DNA of 64,000 nt, from positions 4,480,001-4,544,000 of the forward strand of contig NC_092576.1 in assembly GCF_037975245.1 (NCBI RefSeq), given 5' to 3'. Position numbers and translations under genes: made by a program. This DNA comes from Apostichopus japonicus. Lineage: Eukaryota; Echinodermata; Holothuroidea; Aspidochirotida; Stichopodidae. The notes beneath the pieces were generated by a model. That model did not search any database. It saw only the letters and a list, made by a program, of their open reading frames with translations, and had not been told where the DNA came from. This document shows, piece by piece, positions 1-12,800 of the stretch. How positions within the stretch are numbered: the stretch's first letter is position 1; each line of letters opens with the position of its first letter.

Positions 1-3000
1 CGCACCATCTAGCTGAACATGTGATAAATGATGCCGCCATGTTGGAAGGATTGAACCCATTTGACATACAATACGTATTCCGATTTGCTTGTGGACTTAA
101 TCCTGAAGCGGCCGAAAAGATCATCGCATACGTTAACAATCTCGAAGATGGAGAAAAGTTTACAATTCTTTGTTTCCTGGAACAAACCGGCAGAATAGAA
201 ACAGTTCTCGACACCATACGAAAGATATGCGGTAATGACGTTATCTTTAGTGGAAGTGACAGCAAGCTACTTCAACGATCTACGGTGCAGCTATTGGAGA
301 TGGCTTCCAGTAACGATGTAAGGATAAGCAGAGCACATTCTTGTAATTTGTATCAAATAGCTTATTATAAGTTTCAAAAACTCAAACTTAATTTTGATAC
401 AATGATCGGTGGAATGGATACAAAGTACTGCAGAAATTCCCGGGACCAACCCTCTCCCCTCCTCCCCCCCCCCAAAAAAAAAGCCTAGCCTAAACTTTCC
501 AGTACTATAGAGGGTAGACGCGTGTAAGCCCTTGGCAAGTCGTGGTTCTTCCATCATTTCTATTTATAATGCTACACATTTTGTAAGCCTAGTAATTGTG
601 TATGCAACGTCGATTATATCTCTGGAAGTTCGATTCGTTCATACTAATGTGATATTTGCTTATTTATTATCTTTATTATTGGAATCGGCGACCTTTTTGC
701 GATGCTTTTGTAACCTGGTTGAATCAGGAGTTATGTATCGAACCCAACTAGCATTCATTTGCTTTCTTTTTCAAGATTGAGGTCACAAGGGTTGAACTCT
801 ATGATTGTGTGAAGGCGGTCGATCTAAATCTAGCGAGTCTCGTCCTGAGTTCTGATATCCCGTTTCCTAACCTGAGTTCCATCAATGAATTGGTACTTTA
901 CGAAGATGGAAAAGAAGTGGCCATCCCAAGAGCCCAGGAAATTGTCAATTTTGCAGAACGTTGCGACGGACTTAAGACCCTAGGGTAAGTTATTCCTTCA
1001 ATAAATAGACATTTTCTGGAATCTAGTTAGCAACTAGGGCATGGATAAGACGTGTCATTATAGTATTTCATCGCAAATACTAAGTGTGTTTATATCCTCA
1101 ACGCCTCAGCAAAATACAAAGAGTGGCTTATGAAATTCGACAATTGAGATATTCTTAAATTGGTAACATAAAAGAAGCAAACTATGTCAAACACCTATCA
1201 TTACAATATGACAGTGTTTCCATATCCGAGGCAATGCCATTAATTTTCATAACTCATGAAGTTATTTCGGCTTATGAAGTTCATATCATTTAAAAAATAC
1301 GAATGTCATAATTGGCCCCGTATATTGAAATTTTCTCTAAGGGATTTTAGTTTCATCTAAATATTCTTGAAGTAATAAGCAATTTTGTTTAACAAATATG
1401 TTTATTCGCATGAAATGACTAACTTTCTAATTACAACAATCTGTGCTTTTTTTTTCCAATTTGAATATGTTTCAGTTTTGATCTACTTCAAATGATCTCT
1501 AAATTGTTTCATGGCCGCTGTAAATGTCTAAATCACAACTAGCAATTTTCCCACACAGAGCTCCTCTGACACAGAAGGAAACTCGAGATTATGTGACCAG
1601 AAAGCATGCCAAGTTATGCTATGGCCAATTTTTTAACCAAAGTTTTAGAAAGATTGTCATAGCATTAAGATGAAACAAGACTCTATTTTAATTTCTATAT
1701 TAGGTTCTACCGATGCATTCTGCCACAGTATGTGGGGAAAATTCAGCAAAAGTCTACAGGTATTTTATAACTTTACCATATGTAATAGATAAAAATCGAC
1801 TGATTGTCTTAACCTGTAAAACAACTGGCGTTTTTTTTTTTTTTGCATTAATGAACATCATGCATTTTACTACGAGGTCAAACAATGTATATTAAAGTTG
1901 TTATAACGTGAAAGAGGTCGTGAGAGATACCGTAGTTCTAATATTTTATATTTTTATCCTAAAAATAAATGTTACCGCGTTAATGTACACATTTTCCAAA
2001 CATGTTTCTTTTATGGAAATTAATCTCAATATTCCTAACTAGATCTTACCATTTGGTGGTCTCCTTCAACCGGCTCGCGTTACCGTCTCGGTCAATCTGG
2101 TAAATGGGAGGTCAGTATTACTAATAATTTCACCAAGTGGATACCGTAAAACGGGGTAACTTTGGCACCCGGGGGAATATTGGCAGTTAAGGGGTTTTAT
2201 TAAATCGACCGACTGCCCTCTACTTTCGACAGTGTTTCAATATTGTGATATATTCGTGTGGTGTTTGGGGGGTATAAAGGGTAGAACATTTTTCCAACAT
2301 GATTATTATGATAGATACTATTTGAAATAATTTGTAAACAATTGAAATTAGGAAATAATGTGCTAATTTGCATAAATATTGTGCAAGCTCCCATTGCCGC
2401 TCTAAATATTATTTTTGGTTTTGAGAGTTTTTCTTCGAATCCCAGCCCCTCAATGTCCAAAAAATAAACTTTTGCAAAAAATTGATTGAATATTTTTTTC
2501 CTTCTTTTTTTATACAATTGTTTAAGTATATACCTGCCAAAGTTGCCCCAAATGTAAAAATCATTTTTTTTTGGGGGGGGGGGGGGTTACTTATCACATA
2601 AGTTTTAAGAACACCACATATTTACATCAAATTTGATCCATATAAATATCTAAGAATGCCAATGTTCATTTTAAACATAAGAAACGTGTTTTTTTTTATT
2701 ATTATACTCTTTATTTATTCGACAAATAAGCCTAAAACCTGCCAAAGTTACCCCTTTTCACGGTAGTTAAATTACGTTAAAATAACATCTTCAAAATCAA
2801 TTGGCATGCACGAAGTTTTACAGTCGTATACATAACTTACCGTTTTTATTTTCAATTGATCAAATCAGATTAGATTTATCAGAGGTGTAGGGGGTATTTC
2901 GTACTAGGGTCTATTCCTACTAGCTGGTTATATGGAGAGGGGAGGCTCCAAGTGGAAAGAGCTCTTTGCTGGGGGGGGGGGAGGGGGGGTCCAGGGACGA

Positions 3001-4078
3001 GGCCCCGGAAGCTGCAGCCTTTTCCAGATATATGTTGTACTTTGGTTCGTACCTGTTCAAGCATGAAATACATACCAGATTTTCCCACTTCTCCCAATAA
3101 TATATCCTATACGACAGTTCTCATCATATCATTTCGATCATATCCATTTCAGACAAACGATGGAAGAAAACTATCCGATGACGACTACCAACGAGAGGTA
3201 ATAATTATATCGCTAAAAGAATTTACCTTTAGAATCAGTTTATTAGAAAAAGTCTACAAGAATAAGAAATAAACTCTTAATGAAATGGCAAGTGATTGAT
3301 ATGTGACTATTTTCGATACTGAGGGAATCCTGAAACAATTGTTCTGCATTGCAGTTCTTGATAGAAATCTTCTTTTAATTTTTAGTGGGTCAATCTTTCT
3401 ATTTTTGAACACCTACCGTATGTATCCATACGATTGGTCAGCCGATACTCATAGTTGGTACAGCAACTACTGTTCAAGTCCCACAACCGTGCATCAGTAA
3501 TTAATACTTTGTGTTCATAACACGGTAACATTTGTTACAGGACATGAACAGTAGTTACTGTACTAACTATGAGTTTCGGGAGGATTGGTATCGTACTTTT
3601 CGTCATCAATTTAGGCACTAATGAAAGTTTAACTCTAGAAGGGAACTGCTTTTACAGTAGGATATCTTCCGAAAGACAATTATAGTATAATACAAAGACA
3701 ATTACAGGCGATACTTTGTAGAAATGTCTATTTCAGCTAGTACATTGTTCTTTTGATAATGTATGTACACATGAATGGAATGGCACAAAGTGATGTCATA
3801 TAAATAGCCAATGGACAGAATCAGAGGGATAGGGAAATCAGAAAACTTGATCTACTAATAAACCAGCAAATGTTATTATTTTTCTCTTTTCACAGATCCA
3901 TCACTTCAATGAGCGCCAAAACAGGTAAATGTGGCCATGTGGAGAACAGCCAGTGATTTCAGATTTTCGTGCTCTGTATCTTTCTGTGCATATTTTTAAT
4001 TACTATTATTTTGTTCATCATTTCAGATTGAAAAGTCACAATGTCAGAAATAACGAAGAAGAGGTCACAGAGTTGTAA
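1..4078 (+). CDS. NACHT-family receptor gene, copy A, 3' part (5' cut by window edge)
   Basis: This is the 3' half of a gene paralogous to the one at 16422-25315. Exons read from splice sites and phase: 1-317 (end of the NACHT exon, open to the window start), 776-984, 1704-1759, 2043-2110, 3153-3197, 3896-3924 and 4027-4078 (TAA). The first exon carries the winged-helix/helical end of the NACHT module; LNPFDIQYVFRFACGL aligns with INPFDSQYVYRFACGL in copy B. Exons 2, 3 and 5 are 209, 56 and 45 nt, exactly as in copy B, and all phases agree. The 776-984 exon has leucine-rich spacing (VELYDCV, LSSINELVLY). The tail exons encode WSPSTGSRY, KLSDDDYQRE and a charged end, NNEEEVTEL. No frameshift or premature stop is seen, so the copy looks intact over the visible part. 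Whether it has an Ig ectodomain cannot be seen here. Function is inferred from the NACHT family only. Confidence 0.75.
2142..2765. mobile_element. MITE-like element with 26-bp terminal inverted repeats
   Basis: It lies in the copy A intron right after the 2043-2110 exon. The left end (2142-2167) and the reverse complement of the right end (2740-2765) match at 24 of 26 positions; both carry the core ggggtaactttggca. The ends begin and finish with TA, consistent with TA target-site duplication of a mariner-like or related DNA transposon. A third partial copy of the terminal motif sits inside at 2535-2550. No transposase is readable, so it is non-autonomous. Confidence 0.7.
3441..3580. repeat. 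Inverted repeat (hairpin) in copy A intron
   Basis: Arms 3441-3481 and 3540-3580 are about 41 bp each and pair at roughly 36 positions, around a 58-nt loop. The shared core is tgaacagtagt / actactgttca plus actatgag / ctcatagt. It lies between the copy A exons 3153-3197 and 3896-3924. A folded MITE remnant is the simplest reading. Confidence 0.65.
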
Positions 4079-6650
4079 CGACCTTTTATGTAAATACCAA
4101 AATAGATCACTTTCCATGTACCGCTCGCCATATATATGGAGCTCAATTAAGTAATACAAATCAGTAAATCTTATAAATGAGAAATGTATTTATCAAGCCT
4201 AATCAGTTCGACGAAACATTCATCGAGTTACTGAAGTTTCATTGTGAATTATCTTTATTTCTTCTTTGTTTTGTTTCTTACCAATATTCTCTAGCCTTTT
4301 TAATTGTGCGACTTGGGATTCTATGATTCGAAAGTTAATAATTAACAATAGGAGAGTAACGTTATGTATCTAACAGAACCAAATGTATGATAAAAAAAAG
4401 CCCAGGGACCACATGTTCCGAACTCTTTCTTCTGTCTCATGGATGTGTAATCAACTGTGTCCATTTACTCTCTAACTTCTGTTTCAGTCTGAGCGTGTCA
4501 ATATGTTATCCACTTATATTTGCCTTTTATTCTATAACAATGAATCTTATTTTTGGTTTATGTCATGCCTTATAATAGCATCACTTACATTTCTCTTGAC
4601 ACAGTTATCAAATGCACAATTTGATAAATGAAAACGAGAAATGGTATTATCTGAGGAATATGCACCCATGCGTCTATGTGTTTGTCAACTTCTTTATCCA
4701 TACTTCAGAATTAAATATACACTGCTCCCATTTTGGTCAAAAACACATTCTTCTTCGTGTTCTATTATTATTTTTGTAATTTATTTCTCTCTTTATTAAA
4801 AACTTCATGTATTACGGTGTAAAGGTTTCAGATATGAATGAGTCCAAATAAATTGATATATATATACATACTAAAATTAAAACAAAATACGAATATTGTT
4901 ACATGTCATCTACTGTCATCAATTCACTCTACAACTGCCTCTTGTGTATATTACTATCATCATGAATATAAACGTTTCCGCAATATTTTAATAATAATAC
5001 ATTACAGTCAAACTAACGACTTTGACCATGAATCTTTCAAAAAAACATTTTAAAGTTAGAGACAGAATTGTTTTGTCATGGATTTGAATAATTGAGAACA
5101 ATACTAACAAGTTAATAATTGCACGCACTGAAATGATATTCATTGGAACTGAAAAGAACCCGTTTTAATTCACCTCTATACGTACATACCATGTTATGTT
5201 CTTTGTTTCATAGTAAACGCCTAATAAGACGTATCAAGGGCCAACGTGACCCACAAAACATAACTCAATTGATAGTTAGCGAACATTTTACAAACTGTTT
5301 TCATATATTTTGGATAAAGAACACAATCTCTTTGTTAGTCATCATTGCTCCTTCGACCTCAGCCTATTGTAATTCCTATTGTAATAAAATATCTCTTACA
5401 CAAATACATAAGCGTTAACTTACCTTTATACATGTGGGTTATGAAGCAGTACTTTTATGTTTGCAAGACATTTCTGTAACCACCTTATGTAGTTAACATA
5501 AATATTAAGGTCCCTCTTAACTCCTTCTGCACTCTTGCAATATTCGTATATACACTACACGATGTCGTTACATAGTTATACTTGTTTTCAAAAAAATACC
5601 ACAAATTTGGGCACCTTGAAAACAATTTGAATATATTAATTTTCAAGTTGCCTCATCTAAGGGAGACACCTTTCTTCATTTTCAACAAATAGCTGATTTT
5701 GAATAAAATAAAACCAGCCGCGAAACTTTTCCACAAGTTGGGCTCAACTCCGACCAGCTACTTGCTTGATGTTTTATAATGAAGTATGTTCTTTCACTTT
5801 AATTTAATCCGTCATTATTGGGAATTGACAAACATCATGAAATCGCAGAACTATAAAATGTTGCTGAATTACTAATATGCAAATGAAATGAAAGAATGCT
5901 TCAGTTGAAAAATGCAACATTTTTTTTTCTTTCGGAAATTAATGAATATTTTTAGCAACAGTGTATTATGACTCACGACGTTATTTACGTAATTTCGTGT
6001 ACTGATTTAAAAATCAAGTCATATGATATTTGATTAAGACATTTGCAAGACATTTCTGTAACCACATTATCTAGTTTACTTTATTTAAAGGTCCCTCGTA
6101 ACTGCTGCTCCCTGGCAATATTCGTATATAGGCCGATACTACACGGTATCGTTACATGATTATACTTGTGATCAAACAATACCAAACGTTGTCCGTCTTA
6201 AAATCAATTTGAATATATTAATGTCAATTTGCTTCATCTAGGGAGGCACCTTCCTTCACTTTCAACAAATAGTTGTTTTTGAATGACATCAAATTACTTC
6301 AGCTGAACATTTTCCAACAGTGGAGCTAAACTCCGACCAACCACTTGCTTGATGTTTTATAATGGAGTATGTTCTTTTAAGTTTATTTTAGTCGGTCGGT
6401 ATTGGGAATTGACAAAAACGTATGAAACCTAAGAACTGCAAACTGTTGCTGGATTACTAATATGCCCATGTAATGAAAGAATACTTGAAGGAAATTCTTG
6501 GAAGACATTAAACGCAATTTAGCTACACCAACTTTACTAACCAAAGTAAAAATTACTAACTAATTATTTGATAAAACATTCGTTCTTTTACTAATAAGAC
6601 TAACATATCAGACATTGTAATAGTATATTTATTTTAAATTATAAACACAC
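4079..6650. other. Intergenic, AT-rich, no gene seen
   Basis: This lies between the copy A stop codon and the orphan Ig exon. Open frames here are short, AT-rich and lack splice-supported homology. The only structure recognised is the 440-bp direct duplication listed separately. Confidence 0.6.
5461..6490. repeat. Diverged direct duplication, about 440 bp, two copies
   Basis: Copy 1 is about 5461-5900 and copy 2 about 6043-6490, offset 582 bp. Shared landmarks run in the same order: ttgcaagacatttctgtaac, aaggtccctc, caatattcgtatata, cttgcttgatgttttataat and attactaatatgc. Small indels and substitutions separate the copies. The pair lies directly 3' of the minus-strand Ig exon at 6651-6981. 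Confidence 0.75.
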
Positions 6651-6981
6651 CTTTAATTTTCAATTCATATTCCGTCCAGTTAATCTCTTGGCATGCGCAG
6701 GCATATCTTCCTTCGAAAGAAAAGTTAAGTAACCTCAAAGTCAAATCAAAGTTGTCGGACAACAAAATTCCATTCTCGAGGACATCTGGTACAAAAGAAA
6801 ACTTATTCACAAAAATAACTTTATCGTTAAATTTCCAAATATGCTTTCCCACTGATTCGTTACAACAGTTGTTTAGATGAACAGTATCCCATAAACTAGA
6901 ATCAACTTTAAATGTTTTGTTTTCTGCAAAGCTAAGTTTCACAATGTAAGCAGACAGTAAAGACAAGATTATTTGATTCAT
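6651..6981 (-). CDS. Orphan signal peptide plus single V-like Ig domain exon
   Basis: An ATG at 6981 opens a hydrophobic signal peptide (MNQIILSLLSAYIVKLSFA), followed by one Ig domain. Key residues are two Cys after HLNN, Trp in KHIWKF, and FEGRYACAC, the usual G-x-Y-x-C around the second Cys. The frame reaches a phase-1 donor at 6650/6649 (AAAG then GTGTGT), the same phase used by the Ig exons of the receptor at 16422-25315. No convincing 3' exon was found on the minus strand before 4079; the duplicated segment at 5461-6490 lies there. It may be the first exon of a small secreted or membrane Ig protein with an unseen exon, or a fragment of an inverted receptor gene. Confidence 0.5.
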
Positions 6982-9474
6982 TTTGTTCCCTATTTCCGTA
7001 CTGATAGAAATCGAATTGCTTGAGAGAGATAAAATGTACAGAGTTAATACCTAAGTGTAATCTAACAGTAAGCTTTAACTGTTTAGCAATGAATCGTACG
7101 ATTAGCCACGATAAGTATTTTTAAGTGTAAGAGAGTTTAGTTCACTATCACGTAGGTTCACATAATAAGGCTTTATGCGATGCGTGACAGAAAGTATGAA
7201 ACACGCTCCATCAAAACATTTCCTTTATAGCAATTAGATACTGAAAGTAGTGCGGAGTAGGCTTGTTAACAATACTTCGTTAACTAAAAATATATCTGTT
7301 GTTGAATTGGAAGACAAATGAAAATGAAATACAAACGGATGGGTGGTGTGTTTACCCATTTATTTTCGTTTTTACATAGACTTTGGGACAGACTTGTAGT
7401 TAAAATAAGCAGCATGAGGAAAAGCACTGTTAGAATGATAGTTGGATATGAGTATCAGTTAAAGGAACTATATATAGATGCGATTTCGAGTTCATAGGTT
7501 GGTAAATATATTACAAAATGCATCTAGTACAAGCACGAGTACAAATCCACGAGGCTGAGAACCGTACTAGGACAATTAGTATTCCCGTTGATATTAGTTA
7601 ACATACGATTAAAATGTGCTAAGGGCGAGTATATGAGTAGGCTACTTCATTTTGTAATATAGTTTAAAATAGATTCCAAGATGCCCCGAGTACAAGCACA
7701 AATCCATAGGTGGTGTGGGTATGGGGTGGGGTACAAATAGAGGCAACTTTACTATTTTCAGCACTTGTCATTAAACGATAGAACCCAAAGTTGTCTCTCC
7801 ACGGCGGACTTGTATTACGAGTACAACAACATACATACGAGTACAAATAAAATTCCTGTTGATATGAGAACACATAAGAGTGCAAAGTGCTAAGTACGAG
7901 TATATGAACTTAAGTTTGCAATATAGTGTATATTAGATGACGGAACACCTCGAGCACGAGTATTAATCCATCAGGATGAGTACAAGTAAAAAACCCACAC
8001 AAGTCTGATTTCGAGTACAAGCAACTATACCAAAATGCGAGTACGGTTATGGACTAACTAAAAGGCTGATTACAGAGATATGGGACCTTGAAGTAAGTTC
8101 AACATTTATTCCCACTTATGATCTGTCCATTCACACACTATCTCAACAGAGCTATGAACGAGTGTATACAAGCTGTGGCATTATTAGCAAATAAATCCTA
8201 GCAACTGTAAGGTCGATTCAAGATACTGCTAAGTTGAGGTAGGGTTCTCATCCAGGAGAAATTTAAAAGGTCTTCCAAATTGTTCATATCCCAGAATGAG
8301 CTCAGACTGTCAATTGGGATAGCCCCTTCTATAGTCATGACCAGGAAATTCCAGTTCATGTCTTTTACTCCGAAGGAATATGTCGCATTCCATTATGTTA
8401 CAATGCCTTTTAACACATGAGCAATTATTACACACTAACCAATAGCAAACAGAACAATAACATCAATGCGTTAGTGTTAATATTTCTCAGAGAAGTCTTT
8501 ACTTGAAAAAACATGACATTTGTTCAATGTTATTAAACTTGCTTAAAAAGGAGTTATTTTTCTCATTTTGACAGTATTGTACAAACACCAAGTCCCAAAA
8601 AGGAATTGTTTCAAAATGCGAACCGCAGCTCAAAATGATCAAACTTTGTAAACAACAAAAAGTTGTTACCTCCTGAAAGATTACATTAAAAATCACTGGA
8701 CTGTGAGAAGCAGTGTTTCATCTGTCTGTATGTATTTAGTAAGCATTAACTTAAATATGGTAACTATTGTACTGCTTGATCAAATAGGGAGATGCCGTGT
8801 TTTATGATATCTGCTGTGTTGTCTGCATTTCCAGTCACTCATGTTTTACAAGATGGCATCATGCCATAACACGATGTAATTAAACAGAGGGAATAATCTA
8901 TTGAAGTCAAAGTAATCGGTTCAACAACCAATTGAAGTCATTTTATTCATATCGTAGTTAGAAAGCTCCCCTTTCATATGAATGAAAACAAAACATAACG
9001 AAAGTGAATTGTACTGAACTGAACTGCACTGAACAAAGGGGATTGATATATTTTTCTTGGAATTTCAGCAACAATACATTTCTGAAATGGAGTTATAGAA
9101 CAGTCGCCCCAAAACGTTGCTTTTGTGCTCATCACAAATTATAATACTGTTACGCGATTATCAGTCTCCATAGCAACACGGTCAAGTTTTGGGTGCTGTA
9201 TTAGTATTGTGATTGACCTAGACAAAACACTCAGTTTCATTAATGTCTTAGTGTTACATTCCCTGAGGAATAAAACCAGTTACAATCCATAATAATACAG
9301 TTCTTACATGTATTTGTTAACTGTTAACTACCCCGAGAATAAACCTAATAACAATTCATAACAATTCAGTTGTTAACTGTTAACTCTCCCAAAGATTAAA
9401 CGTAATACTATAGTTACACAACAATTGACATTCAAGCGACTTTAATTTAAGTCTAAGTTATAAGAAGTACAAAC
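6982..9474. other. Intergenic between the two orphan Ig exons
   Basis: Apart from the 7.5-8.0 kb repeat, nothing is firmly assigned. A minus-strand open stretch at 8503-8672 has a fair acceptor and donor and a Cys-to-Trp spacing like an Ig strand pair. It is in phase 0 rather than phase 1 and lacks the second-Cys motif, so it is not called. Confidence 0.5.
7513..7990. repeat. Diverged tandem repeat, unit about 270 bp
   Basis: Two long copies (about 7580-7712 and 7850-7975) and a partial one near 7513-7560 share an ordered set of motifs: gttgatat, gtgctaag, cgagtatatga, aatatagt, gagtacaagcac and aatccat. The segment is rich in the short word gagtacaa. No coding potential was recognised. It lies between the two orphan Ig exons. 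Confidence 0.6.
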
Positions 9475-9808
9475 CTTTGACTAAAAGGAAATGCCTGTCC
9501 TTGATAGTTGCATCACATGAACATTCATACATCCCAGCGTGCTTTATCAAGACATGATTGAAGAATAATGAAAAGTTACTGTAGACGTGTAGGCTTCCTA
9601 CAAAGCGTTCATTAATACGCGAGTCTTCCAGAAAGAGATCAACTCCTTCATAATTCCAGAAACTCTGTTCATGAGTTTCACAACAGCAACAATCAAACAT
9701 CACTGAATCGAATAATGCAACATGGTGAAAAGACACTCCTCCGATAGCAACGTGTAACATAGTCAATAATAATGTACTAATATGAAAAACAGCACCAGGT
9801 GATGACAT
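9475..9808 (-). CDS. Orphan signal peptide plus single V-like Ig domain exon
   Basis: The start is taken at the ATG ending at 9808, which opens a typical signal peptide (MSSPGAVFHISTLLLTMLHV). The frame extends further upstream, but that part has no signal-peptide character. The Ig domain has a Cys-rich first strand (FDCCCCETHE), Trp in QSFWNYEG and the second-Cys motif HAGMYECSC. The exon ends at a phase-1 donor (CAAAG then GTTTGT at 9474/9473). It is similar in build to the exon at 6651-6981, same strand, about 2.8 kb away. The next exon was not identified. The extra cysteines beside the canonical one are unusual. Confidence 0.5.
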
Positions 9809-12800
9809 TTTAAAACTATTTTCACCTCTACAAGTTAAAAGAAAATTACAGTAGATGTCCGACATAAGCCACGATGAATTAATTGAACAAATTAATAACA
9901 TGCTATCTGGCAATGTTTATGGTCCTACTCGTTCATGTTAAGATTTTAAGGTACAATATATTGTACATTGTATTTCGTAGACATTTCACCCTCTCTGTTT
10001 GTTACATGAAGATGTAGATTGTGCTAGTAGAAAAACTGCTTTGTTATTCACTTTCGCTTTTCTACATTGCTGAATTTTTATGGTGAGAGAAAATAAATAG
10101 TTTTGGAAACTCAATACGTGTGAGGAGGAGACTCAATGTGGTCCTTATTATATAAAAGAGCAATTGTTCAACCCCTTCAACCTACTTTAAAGGGATATGT
10201 CAGACAATTTACACGGTTTATTGATCAAAAGAATAGTTCACAGTGTTATTTGAAAACCCATCTCAATTTGTTTTCCCTACCTTGGGATAAATGTGTTTGA
10301 GATGTAATCCATTTTGACAGGCTAAGCGTCACCTTGCTCCAGAAATGTGTATCACATTGATTGGCCGGTGATGTAACCATGTGACAGATGTTGTATAGAA
10401 GGCTTTACTTTTAGACTGATAATCTTGTAATTGGTGTCTCCTAGAATAATAGTACATTTAAAATGTTTGCTTTGATATTAATATTCTTTGTTGTTTGGAA
10501 TTCACAAAATAAAACTCTATTTTCCTAAAACATGTTCAGTTCCGGTGGCCTAACTTTTTGACCTGATAAACCGCTGGATGCTTTACACGAATTATCAGAA
10601 CATTTAATTAACAATTCACATATTTACAACACAATATCCTATGAGGTAGTTCTCTTGACCTATAAGGATGCAAAAAAATGTTCAGTAATTCTGCCAATCA
10701 ATCAGTCTGTCACACCAGACGATTCCTTTAAGTATTAAGAACAAGGAAATGTCAAGAGACAATACTAAGAGCTAAGTCTTTATTGGATAAGCAATTAACT
10801 ATTGAAACGAAACTTATCATACAGATATGATGTAAAGAAAAAAAAGTCATGTTTGGATGGCTCCTGTGATGTTCTGAAAGATATGTGTATAGTGAAAAGA
10901 TATTACGGTTATTATAAAACAAAAAACTGTTACCATGCTACTATACAACATTTCAGTGTTTTCATGAATGTATGCATGATGTTCATTGTGAGTATTTGTA
11001 CAAAATTACGAATAACTTCATAGGAACTTCATGTCTAGTAAGGTTTAAGGGCACTTTTAGAACATTCAAAGACTGATACATTTTTACAATTTTCTGAAAG
11101 ATACACATACTATTGGCCTATAGTGTTCACTGAAATACTCAATATATTTAACGTTGCCGTGTTTATGTCAACAACAACAATAGCACATGTTTATGTATCT
11201 TCACATATGTATTTACATTACATATATTTCGTATGCAGATTTCAGATATACTTCTGAATATTATTATCATGCTTATTTACCCCTTTGGCGTTCCATATTT
11301 TAAGCCTTTTCTGAATTGACCATGTGGGTGGTATTAAGGCCTTGAATAGTTTCATCTTATCGTTCATGAAGAAGACTAATCTACTGAAGATTCAAAGTTA
11401 AATTTTATTTTTATTGGTGATTTGGGAAAGGGTTCCACTGAACAGATTCATGCAAAAAAAGCAAGATGTTATACACACATGTAACATAGAAAGGATACTT
11501 AATACATACTACTGTACCATGCAGTATATTTAAGAATTTGTGAATCAGTCCTTTCATCTCAGTAGTACTTATGTCGTAGCACCGTATCTTGTTCAAAGGT
11601 CAACCTTACATATATAAATGCAAAAGCACCTTCACTCGATTGAAGAGTACCGTGTCCCTGAGGGAAGTTATAAGGTTGACTTTGGAAAAGTTTCCTTTCC
11701 GTATTTAAATGCTGCAAATGCCACTTTCAAAATTAGTTATAAGTAGGTATTGTATTTGTTGTTGGGAAAATGTAATCATAATATAATATTTCACTTCCTT
11801 ATGGGGCAAAGATACACTTAACAAATCACTTAAATCACATGATATAATATTTCAGTTTCATATGGGCAGAGATTAACTTAACAACTCACTATAAACATCC
11901 AAGTTATATAGATAATAAGTTTCGTTTTACCGAATTTGAGATACACATTTACATCGCTTAGTTTATTTCGATGTTTACAATAATTCTTAAGCACATTATA
12001 CAGAAGCTTAAGTATAACAATTTCGTGAATTCAGTTGTTGTCACTTTAGCTGAATGCTTGAAAAACAACGAAAACATAATGTATAGGCTAACCGCTTCCG
12101 TATATCCCCAGTGTGTGTTTTACAGTAAATAGGCTCATTATGCTATTACTCTGCACTTTACAACGATTTGCAATGGTGTTTTATATTCTTCACATACATC
12201 ACACATAAGCTAATCGGGACTGTACAAAATGCACATAGACACCAAAAGCAGACGAGACGGGGTTCCTTCGCAGTCTCTTTGCCGTTTTTGCACGTAACAA
12301 GCGCGTGACATGATAGGAGCTTAAGAGGGACCGCCGTAAGCAATCCATAAGACTCTAACAGTAGATCTTCGAATATTAGTCAGGGTTCATGCATTTCTGG
12401 TACATCAAAAATAAATATTTACGACATTACCACCCAAACATAAGCAATTATTCAAAAATGTTACTGTAAAGGCCCGTTATAATGCCGTTCCTTTGCGTAC
12501 GAAACTCTATCTGTTTGAACTGACAAAGGGATAAGTAATATGTTAGTAGTACCTTGCAGCACATCACATGACGCCCCTATGATTGTTATGTTTAACCACT
12601 GTGGAACGAGACCTCCAGACAATATATAAGTCGATGTTTTCATGTGTGCATTACACTGAATGAAATATTACTCTACTGCGCAATCATGAACTTTGGCATG
12701 TAATAATGACGGTGGTGTACGTGTGTTTATCTATATACGGTTCATGGCGTGTTGTTCGACGTGCATGATGGGAATGGTCGATTTCCTACAGAGCCTATGT

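Noticed and set aside
8503-8672. Possible Ig-like exon on the minus strand with acceptor and donor
   Set aside because: Only one Cys-Trp spacing resembles an Ig; the phase differs from the other Ig exons and the second-Cys motif is absent.
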